DNA of 64,000 nucleotides from Allacma fusca (GCA_947179485.1 OX359250.1:15110539-15174538); one strand, 5' to 3'; counted from the first letter of the stretch, positions 38,901 through 52,254 are shown. Notes: a model not told the origin generated them from the letters alone. Made by a program: numbers and translations.

Positions 38901-41635
38901 TTCCCGCACAGAGACATATTTGCTGGAAGTGCCCAAAAATAAAAGTCATAAAAACAATGAATCGAACTATTTTTAGGGTGTATGAACTTCCTCCCCCCCC
39001 CTCTCCACCCCATAAATACATACATAGTTAGTACTGTAGTAGGGTAACAGTAAATGTAATATGATATACAGGCCTGTAATGTCATATCTATAGGGAGGCG
39101 GAGTCCCTCCGAGTATCTACATACTCAAGAATAGCACTTTCAAGAATATTTATCATGTTACAGAAAGGAACTGTTTCCGGCAGTTTACGTTTACGGCTAC
39201 ACGTTTTCATGCTGGCTCTAATTTACGACCGTATTCTTCCATCCAAGAATTATTGTTTATGTAATCTGGAGCAACTAAAAGCGTTTATTATTGTTGTGCA
39301 GACAATTATAATATTTTTTTTAACTGTTGGCTTAATCTTTCAGCAAAACTGTTCGCACTTTTCTATCGGACAGACATAAAAGAGCCAGCAGTTACTGGAT
39401 ATGTGTATGTGTGTGTGTGTGTGTGTGTTGCATGCTTGTTTTGTGCAGATTGGGACGACATGCATATTTTTATGTAGCATTGTACATATACATATATGGC
39501 TACCTATTTTTTTTATTATATTTGTAATAATGTAATAATTGACAGGTATGTTTTTGTGCATGTGTATACAATTATCACCGGGGGTTGTATGAAACCCATA
39601 AATAAAAAAAAAGGTGTGAGTTTTCTTGATAAAGATAGAGAGATTGATAAATTTCATTCCTAAATAAGTTATTTATTGATAAAAATTTGTTGTTGTTGGT
39701 TATACTCTAATCCCATAAATATTTCAACCGCAATATGTTTTACAAGGGTTTTGACACACTTGAACAGTGCCCAGGAAAGTAACATAATGGACTTACGCAT
39801 TGAAATAAAACTAATTTGTTTGAGATTAGACAAGACTTTTGTTCCACTTTTTCCCTTGCTTCTGCCTCTGATCCCATTTATGTACATAAGCTCGATAATT
39901 AATCAACCTTTCGGAAACTTGTGGTGAGTGTACGCACAATACACACAAGGAAAGGGCTGGGTTATGGCACTTGCCACCTGTATTTTGTTAAAAGTTATTT
40001 TAAACTACTGTATACATTGGCAGCCCTGTCATGGCATACGTGCAGTATGGGCTTGCAAAATTATTTTTACTTTTTTAATTAATCTGGAAAATACATCTCA
40101 AGATTTTGATCAGAGTGTAAAAGTTTGCGGATGGTGCGTTTCACGCAATTTTTTTTTAATGACTTGACCCAACGTGATCACCATAATGTTTTAATGATGT
40201 AGCGACAGGAGGAAAGTTCAAAGGTGTACAATACCATAGTCAACGCATGCACTTAATTATAGGCTGATGCGTATACTCCAACTTCAGTTGTAATGCATCA
40301 TAATGATTTAATTTTTTGACTGTAGCTTTTAGCAAGAACAATAAGGGCAAATCCAGACAGAGCTAATTTTTTGGTAGTAATGATACAGTATACACAAAGT
40401 TCCAACAATAACCAAAAAAAGAAAAAAAAATTAGGACAAAAAATATCAAGAGAACAATTGGGAGCCGCCACTGCAAAAAATAAAACAACAAACTGCAAAT
40501 TACACCTTACACCTACAGTTTCCTACCCCTCATGTTAAGGTACATACTCAAGAGCGTGGAGGAATTATTATGGAAATGTAAGTACTAGATATTAGACATT
40601 AGGCATGGATACGGAGCAGTAGATTTTATGCATGCGCCCCGTCCCATAAGACACAAGAATGCATTTAGAATTGCCTCCTTTACTAACCATGGCAATGGGA
40701 AGAATAGTTGAAGGCATATATTATGGTTGGGCTAACTCTGAGGAGTTGGACTTGTAAAGAGAGACCCAAAAAGCCAAGAGATATTGATTTGACATGAGGT
40801 TTTAAAACGACCCTGAAATTTCACTGGATTGTTGAAACAATTGTCATTGTTTTTTTTTGGTCGTATAATGAGACGGAGGGACAAACACACACACACACAC
40901 ACACAAGAAATATCATGCATTTATGATTAGCACTGGTTTCCCGTTGAATGGGTTACTCTCTGTATTTTGTTGCTACATATTTATTGGTTGGGTTATAATA
41001 ATTGTTCCTATCCGGACTTGTTCTATACCTCTAGGGACTATTCCTATATACTACTAACTCCTGACTGACTCCATCCTTTAGAGCCCCATTAGAAATCCAT
41101 GCTTTTAAGGCTAATGACAAGTGTGTGTGTGTGTGACACAAAGTCGCTCTAGAATTGGAAAGCTGTTTGTGTCCCATCATTGATGGCATCATGGTTGGGA
41201 TAACCTGGAGTTGCGAATTTGTGAGGTGCAATAATACAATAGATACAAGGTACATAAAAACTGCTTGTTTGTCTATACGGGGTAATTGCAACTAGCTGTA
41301 AGTTCTAAGGAAAGTCAATACAGTATGAGCACCTACTCTGAGGACTCGTTCCTAGTAATCCTACGGATATACATACATAATTACACATACGCACAATGGC
41401 ACATGGTATTGGTATAGCTCAACATAAAAGTTAACAAAGTTTGCGAGAGACACGTGTAAGATCTTGAAAATCTCAAGTTAAGAGAAAAAAAATATGTAGA
41501 AGTCTCACGCTACACAAGATTCTCTCTTTATAGCCTGTCTCATGATAGCTACTCTCAGGGCTGGCAGAACGAGTAATATTGGAAATGGGACTAAATACTT
41601 ACTTTTTACGGTATAATGTGTAGTCGTGTAGTGTA

Positions 41636-41698
41636 GTGTAGTGTGTTTATGTGTGTGTGTGTGTGTGTGTATTTATGTGTGTGTGTATGTGTATATAG
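41636..41698. repeat. (GT)n / GTGTA degenerate repeat
   Basis: GTAGTGTA units grade into GT dinucleotide and GTGTATGT. Confidence 0.9.
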
Positions 41699-43642
41699 TC
41701 AACTGCACACAGTGTGTACGTGCGTGGGGTTGTGTAAGCAATAAGTGAGCTGGCCAGTGAAGGAGAGAGAGAAATTGGAATCATTGAGAAATTGAAGTTC
41801 ATTACTGCATGAAATGAATGTCAGCCTGAGATTTCACACACTGCTCCTCAGTTCTGTCCATCGTTAGTGCTTATGTTCTTTTTGAGCCTGACTGGTGGTG
41901 GAAAGAAAAATTGGATGATGCGTTGTTATTAGTAGTAAGGACACTGTTTTAATGTAGTCATTTACCTTGTGCGTAAACGGTATTGTAATGTGAGTACATA
42001 CATACATATGTCGACAGTTATGTACACACAATGTATCCCTGGCATTTGTGTGGGGAGGCAGAGTTGAGCCACAGTGAGTCAGTTTTACATGTTATGACCA
42101 TAAAATTACCTGCTGCTTTATAATTTCCGTAATAAGGCAATCCTGTTTAGACGCACTTCCGTATGAGCAAGAAAAATTTGCCATGAGCCATGAGAAGATC
42201 CTGGCATTGAATCTTAACGACGAGTGAAGTTTTTAAAGGTCTTTTAGCATCTCCACGAGTTATGGACTAGAGTTTTTTTTTCTCTCTCTCTCTCTCTCTC
42301 TCTCATTTCTTTTTACTCCAATCAATAGTCTCTTCCCCTGTGTGATACAGGCTGGTGTATCTAGGTAAGTAGGTATGTTTTTGCCCCTCTACTTTCCGCA
42401 ACATTATTCCTCATCTTTATCTCCTTACAAAATTTAAACCTATTCGCAATATTGACTAAATCGGGTTCAAAGCCTCTACCTCAAATTTTATAAATGTACA
42501 AAGAAACTGATGGACAGGATTATTTACACACATGGCAGGAGTAAAGGGAGCTTCGGGCTTCCGTAAATATCAAATGCTAAATACTTTAATGTATGGGAGG
42601 ATTTTCTTTGATAGCTCCCCTGAATTTGTGAATATTTTGAGATTAGTTTTTACCGTATACTCACGAGTATTATTTTGCAACAGGACCTCTCTAGAGATAG
42701 GACGGACGGAGGTTCCTATACGGGTGGAAGTGGAGCTTTTTATTGAGCTCCATATTGGGGACCCGAAACACTGACTTTCCTTGTTGCTCGTATAATAATT
42801 CAAAGGAGTGTGAGTGTAATAAATATTAATAAATTATCTGAGGGCTAACCTAACCTAGTTGGTGTAGTTACAACTGGTAGGGTCGGAGTCAATGGGGGTA
42901 ACTTCCCAGCATCATGAGAAAGGTTTTGAGCATATATCTGTATAGTCTTCATTTGGAATTAATTTAATTTGAGGCTCAAATTGAAAAATCATTTCCCGTC
43001 CAACAGTCCGCCCTTGGCCTTCCATAGGTTGGGAAAGTATGCAGAATGGGTGAAATTAAAGCAAAATCATGAGCCCACCTACAACACATGGCCAGGCTTC
43101 TAATTTTATGCGTTCATTCCAATGTACTGTATAGCGGTACATGGAGGGTAGAGAGGGCCCAAATATGTTGAAGCAATCAGTACCTCCTATTAGTAATCAT
43201 GACTGCGTCAAAGTCTGTATGCACAGTTATGATCCCAATAGGTGGTTCCCCCCATTTGAACCCTGTTGGCAGACCCAGTCGAAGACTTGTATGACTAGAT
43301 ACTCCTATGAGAGGAGTAAGACACACGGGTAAAAAGGATAAGGAACGAGAGAGTTGGCATAATTATAGATATATAAATGAGCTATATATAGACAGATGAC
43401 TGCTGTCTAAATAAGCCCAGTAGTGTAACAATACGCTTGTATTTGCACGGTGTCTCCCTTAACGCAAACTGCACCAGTCACTGTGGTATTTAGTGAAGAG
43501 TGAAGGAAATCCAAGCCTCACTTTCCATATTGATTCCACACTGCAGCTGGATGGACCCCACTAATGCATATAGAGTCAAGAACACCCCATCATATATACA
43601 TAGCCCAAGATACATAATCCGGTACACGTGGACGGTTGAGAG

Positions 43643-43675
43643 ATTCAAAGTCAAAGGATAACTTTGACTTTGAAT
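43643..43675. repeat. Perfect 14-bp inverted repeat with 5-base loop
   Basis: ATTCAAAGTCAAAG (43643-43656), loop GATAA, and CTTTGACTTTGAAT (43662-43675) form an unbroken 14-bp stem. No coding sequence surrounds it. The function is unknown. Confidence 0.85.
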
Positions 43676-46331
43676 GTCATGTGGATTATTTAACAAAAAC
43701 TACAGCTCTCTTCCTTCATCCCCATGCTCTAATCAAGTTCAATACCTAACGCATCACACACTAGATTAGCTGTTGCTATTGACACAAGAAAAAAATGTTT
43801 CTCGCAAAATTCTATGCCTTGAGCAGTAATAATAATTATTCTGCTTACATAATTATGTATAGATACAAATAGTGTATATTCCATATACACACACACATAT
43901 ACACACACCCACTATAAGCGCTAATTGTGAGTACCACAGGCATCCACTACTTCCCATTCAGCTGCCCTATGACTCCCTCGGAGTAGTATGGCCCCGTGAG
44001 TGGAAGTACTAAAAACATGTGAGTGTGAGTACATGTACAAAATGCTCTGGCACAAGGGAGTAAAAATGTAGTCAATAAAAACATGGGAAGTTGGAAGACA
44101 TCCCTATGCACCTATCCCCACATTTACTATGTATGTACATACTGTATATCATAAATGAAGCCACGAGTTTTAAAGGATGAATAACAAAGTATCTGAAACG
44201 TTATTAACACGAGCCAAACTCCAGCATTGAGGATAGTATTCAATGTGATGATGAAAACAAGATCACAAAATTTTTATCCTCAAAGTCAACCCAAAATTCC
44301 TACCTGATTCCTCACACTTGCTCTTTTACTGGCAGTAATCGTACACTTGATACGACAGCCCGATGCTGATAGTTGTTGACATACAAGTTACTACTTGGGA
44401 TGAGAGGCCCTGTATCTGTAAACTACAGTAGTTTCCATGACGAGTATCTAGTACTAGTGGCATGGGCAATGGAACTTTAAATAATTGATCAGGTGTGTGT
44501 GTGAGCACTAATCAGTAGCACAATTCCATCATTTTATAATAATTATTATTGAAGAGTTGATGTGGGCAAGGGTGATTTGGGTGCAATTAAATTCGCTTGA
44601 TTTGTCTTATCCCCCAAGGTATGTACACTGTTATCATTACATATGCAAATTGTTTTAGATTTATCCTTTCCAGGATACATGATGAAACACGAGCAGGTTC
44701 ACTCTGGCGTGAAGTTTGCTCTTCTGGTGTGCCTTACACATTATTCACAGGACTTTTAACTCCTTATGTATCCATATATACAGTATTGGCATATCTATCT
44801 ATGCTACTGACTGATGTCACTACAGAGAAGTGTCCATAATTAAGATCAGTACTTACAAGGATAGATGTAAGCTCATGTTTACACACAATGGGGATATGGA
44901 TACACAATATACATAATTATATGAAATGAGTGATACATTTTTATGACGATGAGACCCTCTCAGTTGGAGGGACGAGGAGAGGACGAGATTCAGAGTTTTG
45001 ACATGTTTGAGTTTTGAGACAGCGAGGCAAGAGGTGTTGGACATGTCCAAGTCCTATGAAATATGTCGTTGAGTATCTTATCCCGTCCTGTCAATTTATA
45101 TGCTCAAAGAGGTAAATCTAATTAGAAGAAATGGTGACTTTGAGTCAATCAACAACACAGTGTGAGATTTGACCCAAAAAAAAAAGTTCTTTTCAAGTTT
45201 CACCTTGTACGGGGGGCTGTTTCTGTTTCAGTTCAATCCAAAATGTGTATCAGTATCATTTTCGTATCACTTTATACCCCAGAGACCTTTGACGCATTAA
45301 ATTAGTAGGGAATTATCATTTTACACTCGTTGATTGACAAGGTAGATTAAACACTGAGTAAGTAATTCTCAATAGATTTTTTTTTCTTCCATCAGGCCAG
45401 AAGCCAACAATGGGGAGTTTAAACTGTCTCTGCACTCACAGTAGTTTATGAGTGTGGATTCTGCTGGATTTGGAGCTTCAGAATAAATATCAGAAATTAA
45501 ATTGTGACATGAGCAGGAGAGGTAATGAGATCATAAAATAAATTTTCACAGAGTGCGCCCATAATCCAAACAAATTATTTTATTCGAGTCAAGAAAAACC
45601 AATAGAGATTAATAAGCTCATAAGTCTCATATAGTAGTAGTCGATACAAAAGTACTGGCTTTGGTGTTGTAGTGTACTGTACATATGTATATGAAGGATA
45701 CGAAAATCCGTTAATGCTTACTCTCCCAAGGAATAAATTAGCAATCAAGACTCTAATGCTCGTGTATATGTGACTGTCATTTTTTTGAGACTTTCAGTGT
45801 TCCTTGTAACATTTTTATTACTGATAACTGTTCCCTGTTATGGGTTTCTGGTGGCTTTTGGGGCTGGCAGAGACATTAGAGTCGAGTGCGGTGTGCCTTT
45901 CGAAATAAATGCTTCTTCGTATAATGTATGTAACCTGTCCCCTCTCTGAGGTGGCTATGGAATTGACCTGGAAATGCTAATAAAGGACAGGGGGTATGTA
46001 CCTAGTCCTGACTTATCGTTAGCGGGACACTTGTGCATTAGTTGTTTTCTCCTCCTGACTGTTTATTTATGCTGCACAAGCCTCTCTGTACGTCTCTTAC
46101 TGTGGATGTTCCTTTTTTGTTCCCCCCGTGCAGTTATTAGGAGCTACGCATTGATTTCAATGATGCAATAATTTATGCAAATCCTTACGCACAAAATGAT
46201 AATCACTTGAGAGCTTGATTGTCAGTGTCTGGAGCGGTTACAAATAAAGTCTCTATTGCACTAGAGACTCATACAGCCCCACAATAATATTAATTATTCA
46301 TTTCTCTGCTGATGAAGGAAGGGCACCAAAA

Positions 46332-46766
46332 TTAGTTCCCGTTATGTCCCAAGAGAGACATTTGTACAAAAATCATGTTAATGAATCTATCAAAGTAGAT
46401 CAATGCTTTTAATGTGCGTGTGTCTCTGTCTTTCGCTAATTCCTTCCATAAAGCTAAAACAGTTCGTTGGGTCTGATGTCGGAAGTGCTCGTAAAGGCCC
46501 ATATGCTCTCCATATATGTCTTTTAAGTACCATCCCATGCTCAACACTCTATTACCACCCTCCCCTATTAAAGTTATTTTTATATCACTTAATAAATTCA
46601 ACTTTGAGTTGAACTCATAAATGAATTCCATATTGGAGGAGCTATTTGTGAATATACAGGAGTAATTTTTTATACATAAAAACTTGTCATGATCGTAAAA
46701 ACTCAAGGGGGGACAATTAAAATGAACAGCAATCAAAATACGGGGAATAACCCATTTATTGACCAT
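46332..46766 (-). CDS. Unsupported 144-codon ORF
   Basis: This is among the longer simple ORFs outside the two genes. The second half (roughly GGNRVLSMGWYLKD through KALIYFDRFINM) has protein-like composition, while the first half does not. I see no domain. In sequence this AT-rich, roughly one ORF of this size is expected by chance over the window, so support is weak. Confidence 0.12.
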   Translation of the reverse strand: MVNKWVIPRILIAVHFNCPPLSFYDHDKFLCIKNYSCIFTNSSSNMEFIYEFNSKLNLLSDIKITLIGEGGNRVLSMGWYLKDIYGEHMGLYEHFRHQTQRTVLALWKELAKDRDTRTLKALIYFDRFINMIFVQMSLLGHNGN

Positions 46767-49720
46767 TTACTAATGGACGAATCACACATTTAACTTTCAA
46801 ATCTATTGTTGTCTCAGGTTATGTGACAACCCACCAATTCTAATGGAATGCTCCAAACTGTCGGAAAATATTTCGGGTCCGTACTGAGGCTTTGCATATT
46901 TTAATGGGGCAGTATTGGAATCGTAGAATTTTGAGGTAACCAATGTCATTATTTGTATTTTAAGTGCCTGTAATTATCAATGACAACTCATGCCCACGAA
47001 AGTAAACAACAGAACACTGGTGTGGGCTGAACATACAAATTCCTATGATCAATCTATGAATTCTAATAATTATTAGAGAACATGTTCCGGCTCTGTTCGT
47101 CACTTTCTTACAGTAGGGTATTTTTTTATTAGTGTTTACATTATTTTAAGTAATATGAGTTTCGGAAGAGGGAATTTAATTAATAATAATTAGATGATAT
47201 TACTGGGTAATATTAATATAATTAATAACACTGTTTTAATTGAATTTTTAAAAGTAGTTTTGATGGTCCTTCAAAATGTGGGGTGAAACTGTTGAATGAG
47301 ATTTGGTAAAAAGTTTGTGCCAGGAATATATTTAAGGTGAAAATAGGAACAGTTTATATTGAATTGAGGATAATTTACTGCTTTTGTTTACATTTCCTGA
47401 TTTTACCTAAATCATATATGTATGTACATTCATTTGATTAATTTTCTAGCCCTTCTTACAATTAATGTATTCAAGTACTAGTCTTTTAATTTATTCAACT
47501 TAATAGAAATTCCCTGGGAGTTACTCAAATTCAGCTTTATAGACTAAAAATAATTCCCATTCAAATACTGGCGTAATTACTAGAATGGGAAAAGTTTTAC
47601 AGATATTAATTTTGCAAGTTTCACAATGCCCAAAATATAATCATGTTACATATGTAGCAGATGCAGAAATTCTCACGAGAAATGAATAATTTATAGTTGA
47701 TAATTTGTAACACTGTTCTTAACCAAAATACAGTATCTAGAGAACTCACTTGAATTAATTTTCACTTGTGTGCTATAATCAAAGGTTCAAAAATCCCCGG
47801 ATCCCTCCCGCAATGAGACTTGTTGGTAAAATATAGGAAATAATTTCTCATTACTACTTACATGCTTATGAGGAAAAATTTATAATCTGATACGAAATTT
47901 TGGACTTAATTCAAAAAATAAATGCCTTTTTGGAGACATTGACAAATTTAAGGACTAATTGAAACTCACTGTGCTTACTTGGGCTTCTGTCACCCACAAT
48001 GATGGGGCTATTTCAAGGAATAGGAAATGTATCATAACTTGTGTGTAAATAAAGAACACTCGTTAATCACCGACTGAGCTTGTCAACTCTCTTGAGAAGC
48101 TTTTACTCTTTCCTCTCGTTGAAAATAATGGGATTCCTACTGTTGACAAAAGTCTGTCTTTGAAACTTAATCGTGTTTTCATTGTCAGAGGAAATTATGC
48201 AAACATGTATTTTCGTATTTATGCAAATCTCTGTAATTAAATTTCACTTGTCAATGATTTCTGTGGTGTCATGATGTACCATCATTTTAACCCGGAGTCC
48301 GTTGACTCTGACAATGTCATTGGGACAGTAATGTCAGTGAAAGTCCTCTTTAACTGACTAAGGCTGCCCGGAGTTTGAGGCCGAAATTTTTATTCTTACG
48401 ATGTTCAAGTTAATCCAAAATTAGAAAAAGTATAGCGTATTTTACGTGGAAACCTTCAGTAAATTTAAACCGTGAGAGTCATATGACTCATTCTCAAAAT
48501 ACATACTTTTTAATTACAAGTGCTCATATGTACTCACACATACTCTCAATTTAGGATCTGGGCATATAGGCATGTGTCGCCAGCTGAAATGTCATGACTA
48601 ATCGTCCTCTGTCGATGTGGAAGGTGGTAGATCCGTCTCGGTAGCAATGAAAAATGCAGTAAGTGAAATAACCATTTATATTTAAATGTTCAAGAATGCA
48701 TAACAGACTATGTACATACAATCTTTAAAATCTTGATCCCAGTCACGTCTACAAAGGATTGTCATCGTAACTTCCCTCGTCATCATCAGCTCACGTAAGG
48801 CCTGGAGCTTATTTCTTTCAATGTATTCCTACAATTTCAATGTTCTCAGAAAAAAGATTTTCTTGGAAACCCGACTCAAAATGCAAGTGAGGTGTGAAAA
48901 TGCATTGGAGCTATAGGACTGGGCTAAATAACAAAATGCGAAATGATAACTGGGACGTTGGGTTGTCAAAGCCTAGATATCCAATTTATAATAATTTCTT
49001 TAAAATTCCTTTAAAAAAAATCCTACCCTCAAAATATTATTTAACTGTTGTGTGTTCCACATTACCTATTTGTCAAGCTTTATTTAAAAGTTAGAAGCGA
49101 GAGGGCCTTATTACACACTACGTGAGTTAGCTCAACGGAAAAAGCCACCTAACAAAAATGGACATTGTTGAAGAAAGAGTGAGAGATATGGACACGGACA
49201 ACAAACAAAAGTCAAAATCCCATAAATGACTCATTAAACATGCCATGGTGGCAATTAACACGTGAGTCAGAATGAGATGTAAAATAGTTTAATTGTTGTG
49301 TAATTTAGAGCTGCACATGGAATTGACACGTTCACATATTTCCGGAGGCCAGTGTGTAGTTTACAATTGCGGAAAAAGACTTAGCATCGCACTCCCTTTG
49401 TGGAGAAAAGGTACGGTGACAATGTTTCGAGGGCGAAAAATGGGGTTAATGATTCTCCATATAGGTATTAAAAAATATTTAAAAATTTTCACATTTTCCT
49501 CAAAGTTGTTATTGTGCATAGGGGATTATTAGTACATGGCTCTTCTGAGTACAGTCCAGGTATACAGGGTCTCATGTTTCAAGAATGTAAAGTTGATGCA
49601 AAAAAGCTATAATTCACTCATTAGAATTCCCTGGTTGACTTGCTCAAAACTCTCCGCTTACCCCCTTTCAATTACTCAATTACTTTTGTTGGAAATTAAC
49701 TTGAGACAAATATGTTGGGG

Positions 49721-49728
49721 TATATAAA
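49721..49728 (+). promoter_or_regulatory. TATA box of the secreted-protein gene
   Basis: TATATAAA lies 153 bp before the first coding exon at 49881. About 30-34 bp downstream is an initiator-like CCAGTTT (near 49753-49759), the correct spacing for an arthropod core promoter. The implied 5' UTR is about 125 nt with no large intron needed. Confidence 0.6.
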
Positions 49729-49880
49729 GAGGTAAAAACCTTTGATTTGATACCAGTTTCGATTTGAAATCCCTTTAAGATCTGCATAGGAGAGTGTTCT
49801 TGTGAGGATTCTGTTCAGTGAATTTTTTCTATTACTTATTTTTGGAGAGAAAAAAAAGTGTGTGTGTTCAAATTGAAATT

Positions 49881-51099
49881 ATGTCGTCGTCTTCAAAGGT
49901 ACTGTCTAAAGTTTCTTTCTCTGGACGGTGGACGCTTGCTACGGTTGCGCTGGTTAGCGCTTGACGCTCTTTTCTACATGTGTTCCCCCCCCCTCTCACA
50001 TTTAATTACAAACAGGGAAATAAATACATGGAACATATATCCTGGAATCTTATACTAGCTATACTTACCTCCCAAACCTCTGTTATTACTGACTATACCT
50101 GACGTTTGATTGACATTTATTTTTATTTGATATATCTATACACTTGAGCTCAAATAGATACTCCTCATCTTGATCTGACAACATTTTTTATTTACCCACA
50201 TTTTCAGCTCTTCCTCATCCTGGCAATTCTGTTTGTCTGGGAGGTGACTTCCATCACAGCGAAGAGAAGTCGAGGTCGGGATGATGATGAGGTGGATGAT
50301 GACAGCAGTGCAAGCAGCAGTACAGAGACTCTTCCTGGACCCATCCGAATTAAAATCGTAAGTTGTTCCACAACTTTTTCTTACCTTTTGCATTCTTTCA
50401 GTTCCACATCTGTGAAGCCTCATTCTTAGTTCCACACACTTATTAAAATTTTATCTCATTCAGAATGATAACTTCCCCGATCGTCCCAAGCGATACGATG
50501 GAGTGACTATCAATGACCCCGTCTCCAGCTCACAGAATATCAGCCCCTCCATTGCTGGGATCAATCAGGGCTACAACAACCCATTTTTGCTCAACCAACA
50601 GCAAGGTCTGTTGAACAATCCGGGCTTGTATCAAAATTCCGGCTTGGGTTTCGGACTCCAGAACCCTTACTTGGGAGGACTTGGCGGACTGAGCAATTTG
50701 AATCCTTATGCCTCATCCCTCCAGAGTCAGCTATTACTTCAGCAACAACAAGGTGGACAGGCCGGACTGGGTGGGTTGTACAATCAGGATATTTACAGTC
50801 AGCAAGCCACTGGCGGCTTGTACAATCCTTTGTTGGGTTTGAATAATGTAGGGCTTGGAGGTGGTCTTGGCGGAGGTCTTGGCGGAGTTGGAGGGCAAGG
50901 GATCAACCCTTACTTACTGGGACGGACTGGGTACTTGGGTCAGAACTACCTGGCTCAGAGCCTCCTGAGTCCTTACACTAGCTACAACCAGCTCAATCCA
51001 TACAATACTTTCCCTTTCTCTTCAAGATTTGGCGTGGGCCGGGCTTCCAACCGTGTCAATTCCCAGTCTTCCTCTTCCAACAATAATAATGATGAATAA
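49881..51099 (+). CDS. Secreted Gly/Leu/Asn/Gln/Tyr-rich protein with acidic propeptide
   Basis: Three exons are joined: 49881-49898, 50208-50357 and 50464-51099, giving 267 aa ending in TAA. Both introns are phase 0 and GT-AG (309 bp with acceptor TTTTCAG; 106 bp with donor GTAAGT). The first exon codes only MSSSSK. Joining it to LFLILAILFVWEVTSITA builds a classic signal peptide, with cleavage likely after Ala24. Residues 25-66 are charged (KRSRGR, then an Asp/Glu/Ser run) and end in RPKR (63-66), a furin-type site, so the mature chain probably starts at Tyr67. The rest is low complexity: NPF, NPY and NPL motifs (95, 123, 136, 177, 204, 234), GLGG repeats at 186-200, Gln runs, regularly spaced Tyr, and a Ser/Asn tail. 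Extracellular secretion is well supported; a matrix, cuticle, cement or adhesive role is only a guess. I do not recognise a family. A TATA box upstream and an ATTAAA downstream fit a complete gene. Confidence 0.88.
49899..50207 (+). other. Intron 1 of the secreted-protein gene
   Basis: This 309-bp phase-0 intron has donor AAAG|GTACTG and acceptor CATTTTCAG|CTC. It divides the signal peptide between residue 6 and the hydrophobic core, an arrangement common in arthropod cuticle and secreted-protein genes. Confidence 0.85.
50358..50463 (+). other. Intron 2 of the secreted-protein gene
   Basis: This 106-bp phase-0 intron has donor AATC|GTAAGT and acceptor CATTCAG|AAT. It separates the acidic propeptide exon from the exon carrying the RPKR site and the whole mature chain. 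Confidence 0.88.
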
Positions 51100-51133
51100 C
51101 TTATATACTTTCACAAACATTTTTACTATTTCT

Positions 51134-51139
51134 ATTAAA
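51134..51139 (+). terminator. Polyadenylation signal (ATTAAA) of the secreted-protein gene
   Basis: ATTAAA occurs 35 bases after the stop codon and is followed within a few bases by a genomic A run at about 51143-51157. The 3' UTR would be very short. The genomic A run may mislead oligo-dT-primed cDNA. Confidence 0.5.
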
Positions 51140-52216
51140 ACCAAAAAAAAAAAAAAAGCAGAAAAATGAAATTCCTTGGAAAAAGTTTCGATTGTTATTT
51201 ATGTGGTTTAATTCATCCGACGACTTGGATATGTTTTTTTATGGGAAGTAATCCTAGGATTTTTTGGATAAGTCTTATATTGTAATGTCAAATTTCCTAG
51301 TGGATACATAGTTGCTTCTCCCCATGCTCAGAGAAGTTGTCTGCAAGTTTGGCAAGAATTATTGAAGTTTTACTTGGGAGTAGAGAGCTACGCCTAAATA
51401 CTAAGTGAGATGTACCGGTCGGACTGTTATGGACATAGTGCTCCTCATATATACATGCATTGTTTCAGATTGGACACAAGGAATTGGAAAATTTAGGCTA
51501 ACGCATTGCATTAAACAAGTCCACTGAAGTACAGAGTGTCGGATGCAGATAAAACAGAAATTGCTCCTAGTCAGTCCTGTTCGGACCTGTTGTCCTGTCC
51601 TCTCCAAGCCCATAAAATTCGACAACATTTTTGTTCAGCTCGTTCACAGCAGTGGATGACACGCACACTTGAGACGAAGGGAAACCTTTGTGTTTAGAGT
51701 TGAGTAGGGAAATAATATGCGCTAACAACGCACATTTTACATACGATACACGCACCCTCACCAAGAGTTTCATTTTATATGACATGATCAAGAACTGTCA
51801 AGTCTCCTGCTTTCCATGCCTCACCAATACCCACTACTACTACTACTACTACCCCTGAGCTTAATTTTGCACGAAATTTTTGCCTTTCACCTTGAATAAC
51901 CCTTGGATCATGAAACTCTCGATGAGGGTTGCCACCGAAACGATATTAATCCATGGTATTTGCTCTCGACATGAATTCCTCGAAATATATTTCGTATATC
52001 TACCTATGTATGTAGATATGTATATATTTTTTTTAAATATATAATTAATACCCATACTTTTCCTTCTTGAGGCGGTGAGTTCAAGTCCCTCAAAGTTTTT
52101 CATACTTCGAAATCCCACAAATTACAAAAATGGTAATCCTATTTCTTTTTCCCCCCTGACAAACCTTTTTTTGGTCTTGTATTACCTTTTGCAGAAAAAT
52201 GCTCTCTGACGACAGA

Positions 52217-52217
<1 letters not shown>

Positions 52218-52252
<35 letters not shown>

Positions 52253-52254
52253 AC
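52218..52254. repeat. (CA)n microsatellite
   Basis: About eighteen CA units with one interruption. A (TG)n tract of opposite sense lies 610 bp downstream. Confidence 0.95.

Larger units (their letters stand above)
26901..49720. other. Long region without a supported gene
   Basis: Apart from the weak candidates at 35708-35953 and 46332-46766, I see microsatellites, TACATA/TATGTA tracts and a perfect hairpin at 43643. CTCCACGTG motifs occur at 29119 and 35866. It may be intergenic or intron of a gene whose exons lie outside the window. Confidence 0.5.

Noticed and set aside
40440..40480. GGAGCCGCCACTG resembling a transposon terminal repeat
   Set aside because: No inverted partner was found in the window and no transposase frame is nearby.
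42343..42365. Apparent 14-nt micro-exon between GATACAG and GTAAGTAG
   Set aside because: No neighbouring coding exons; most likely coincidental splice-like sequences.
50136..50435. Minus-strand 99-codon ORF
   Set aside because: It is antisense to exon 2 and the introns of the secreted-protein gene, whose plus-strand frame has a signal peptide and phase-matched introns.
52078..52100. TTCAAGTCC resembling a tRNA T-loop
   Set aside because: The flanking bases do not pair as a T-stem and no A-box lies upstream; similar hits near 730 also fail.
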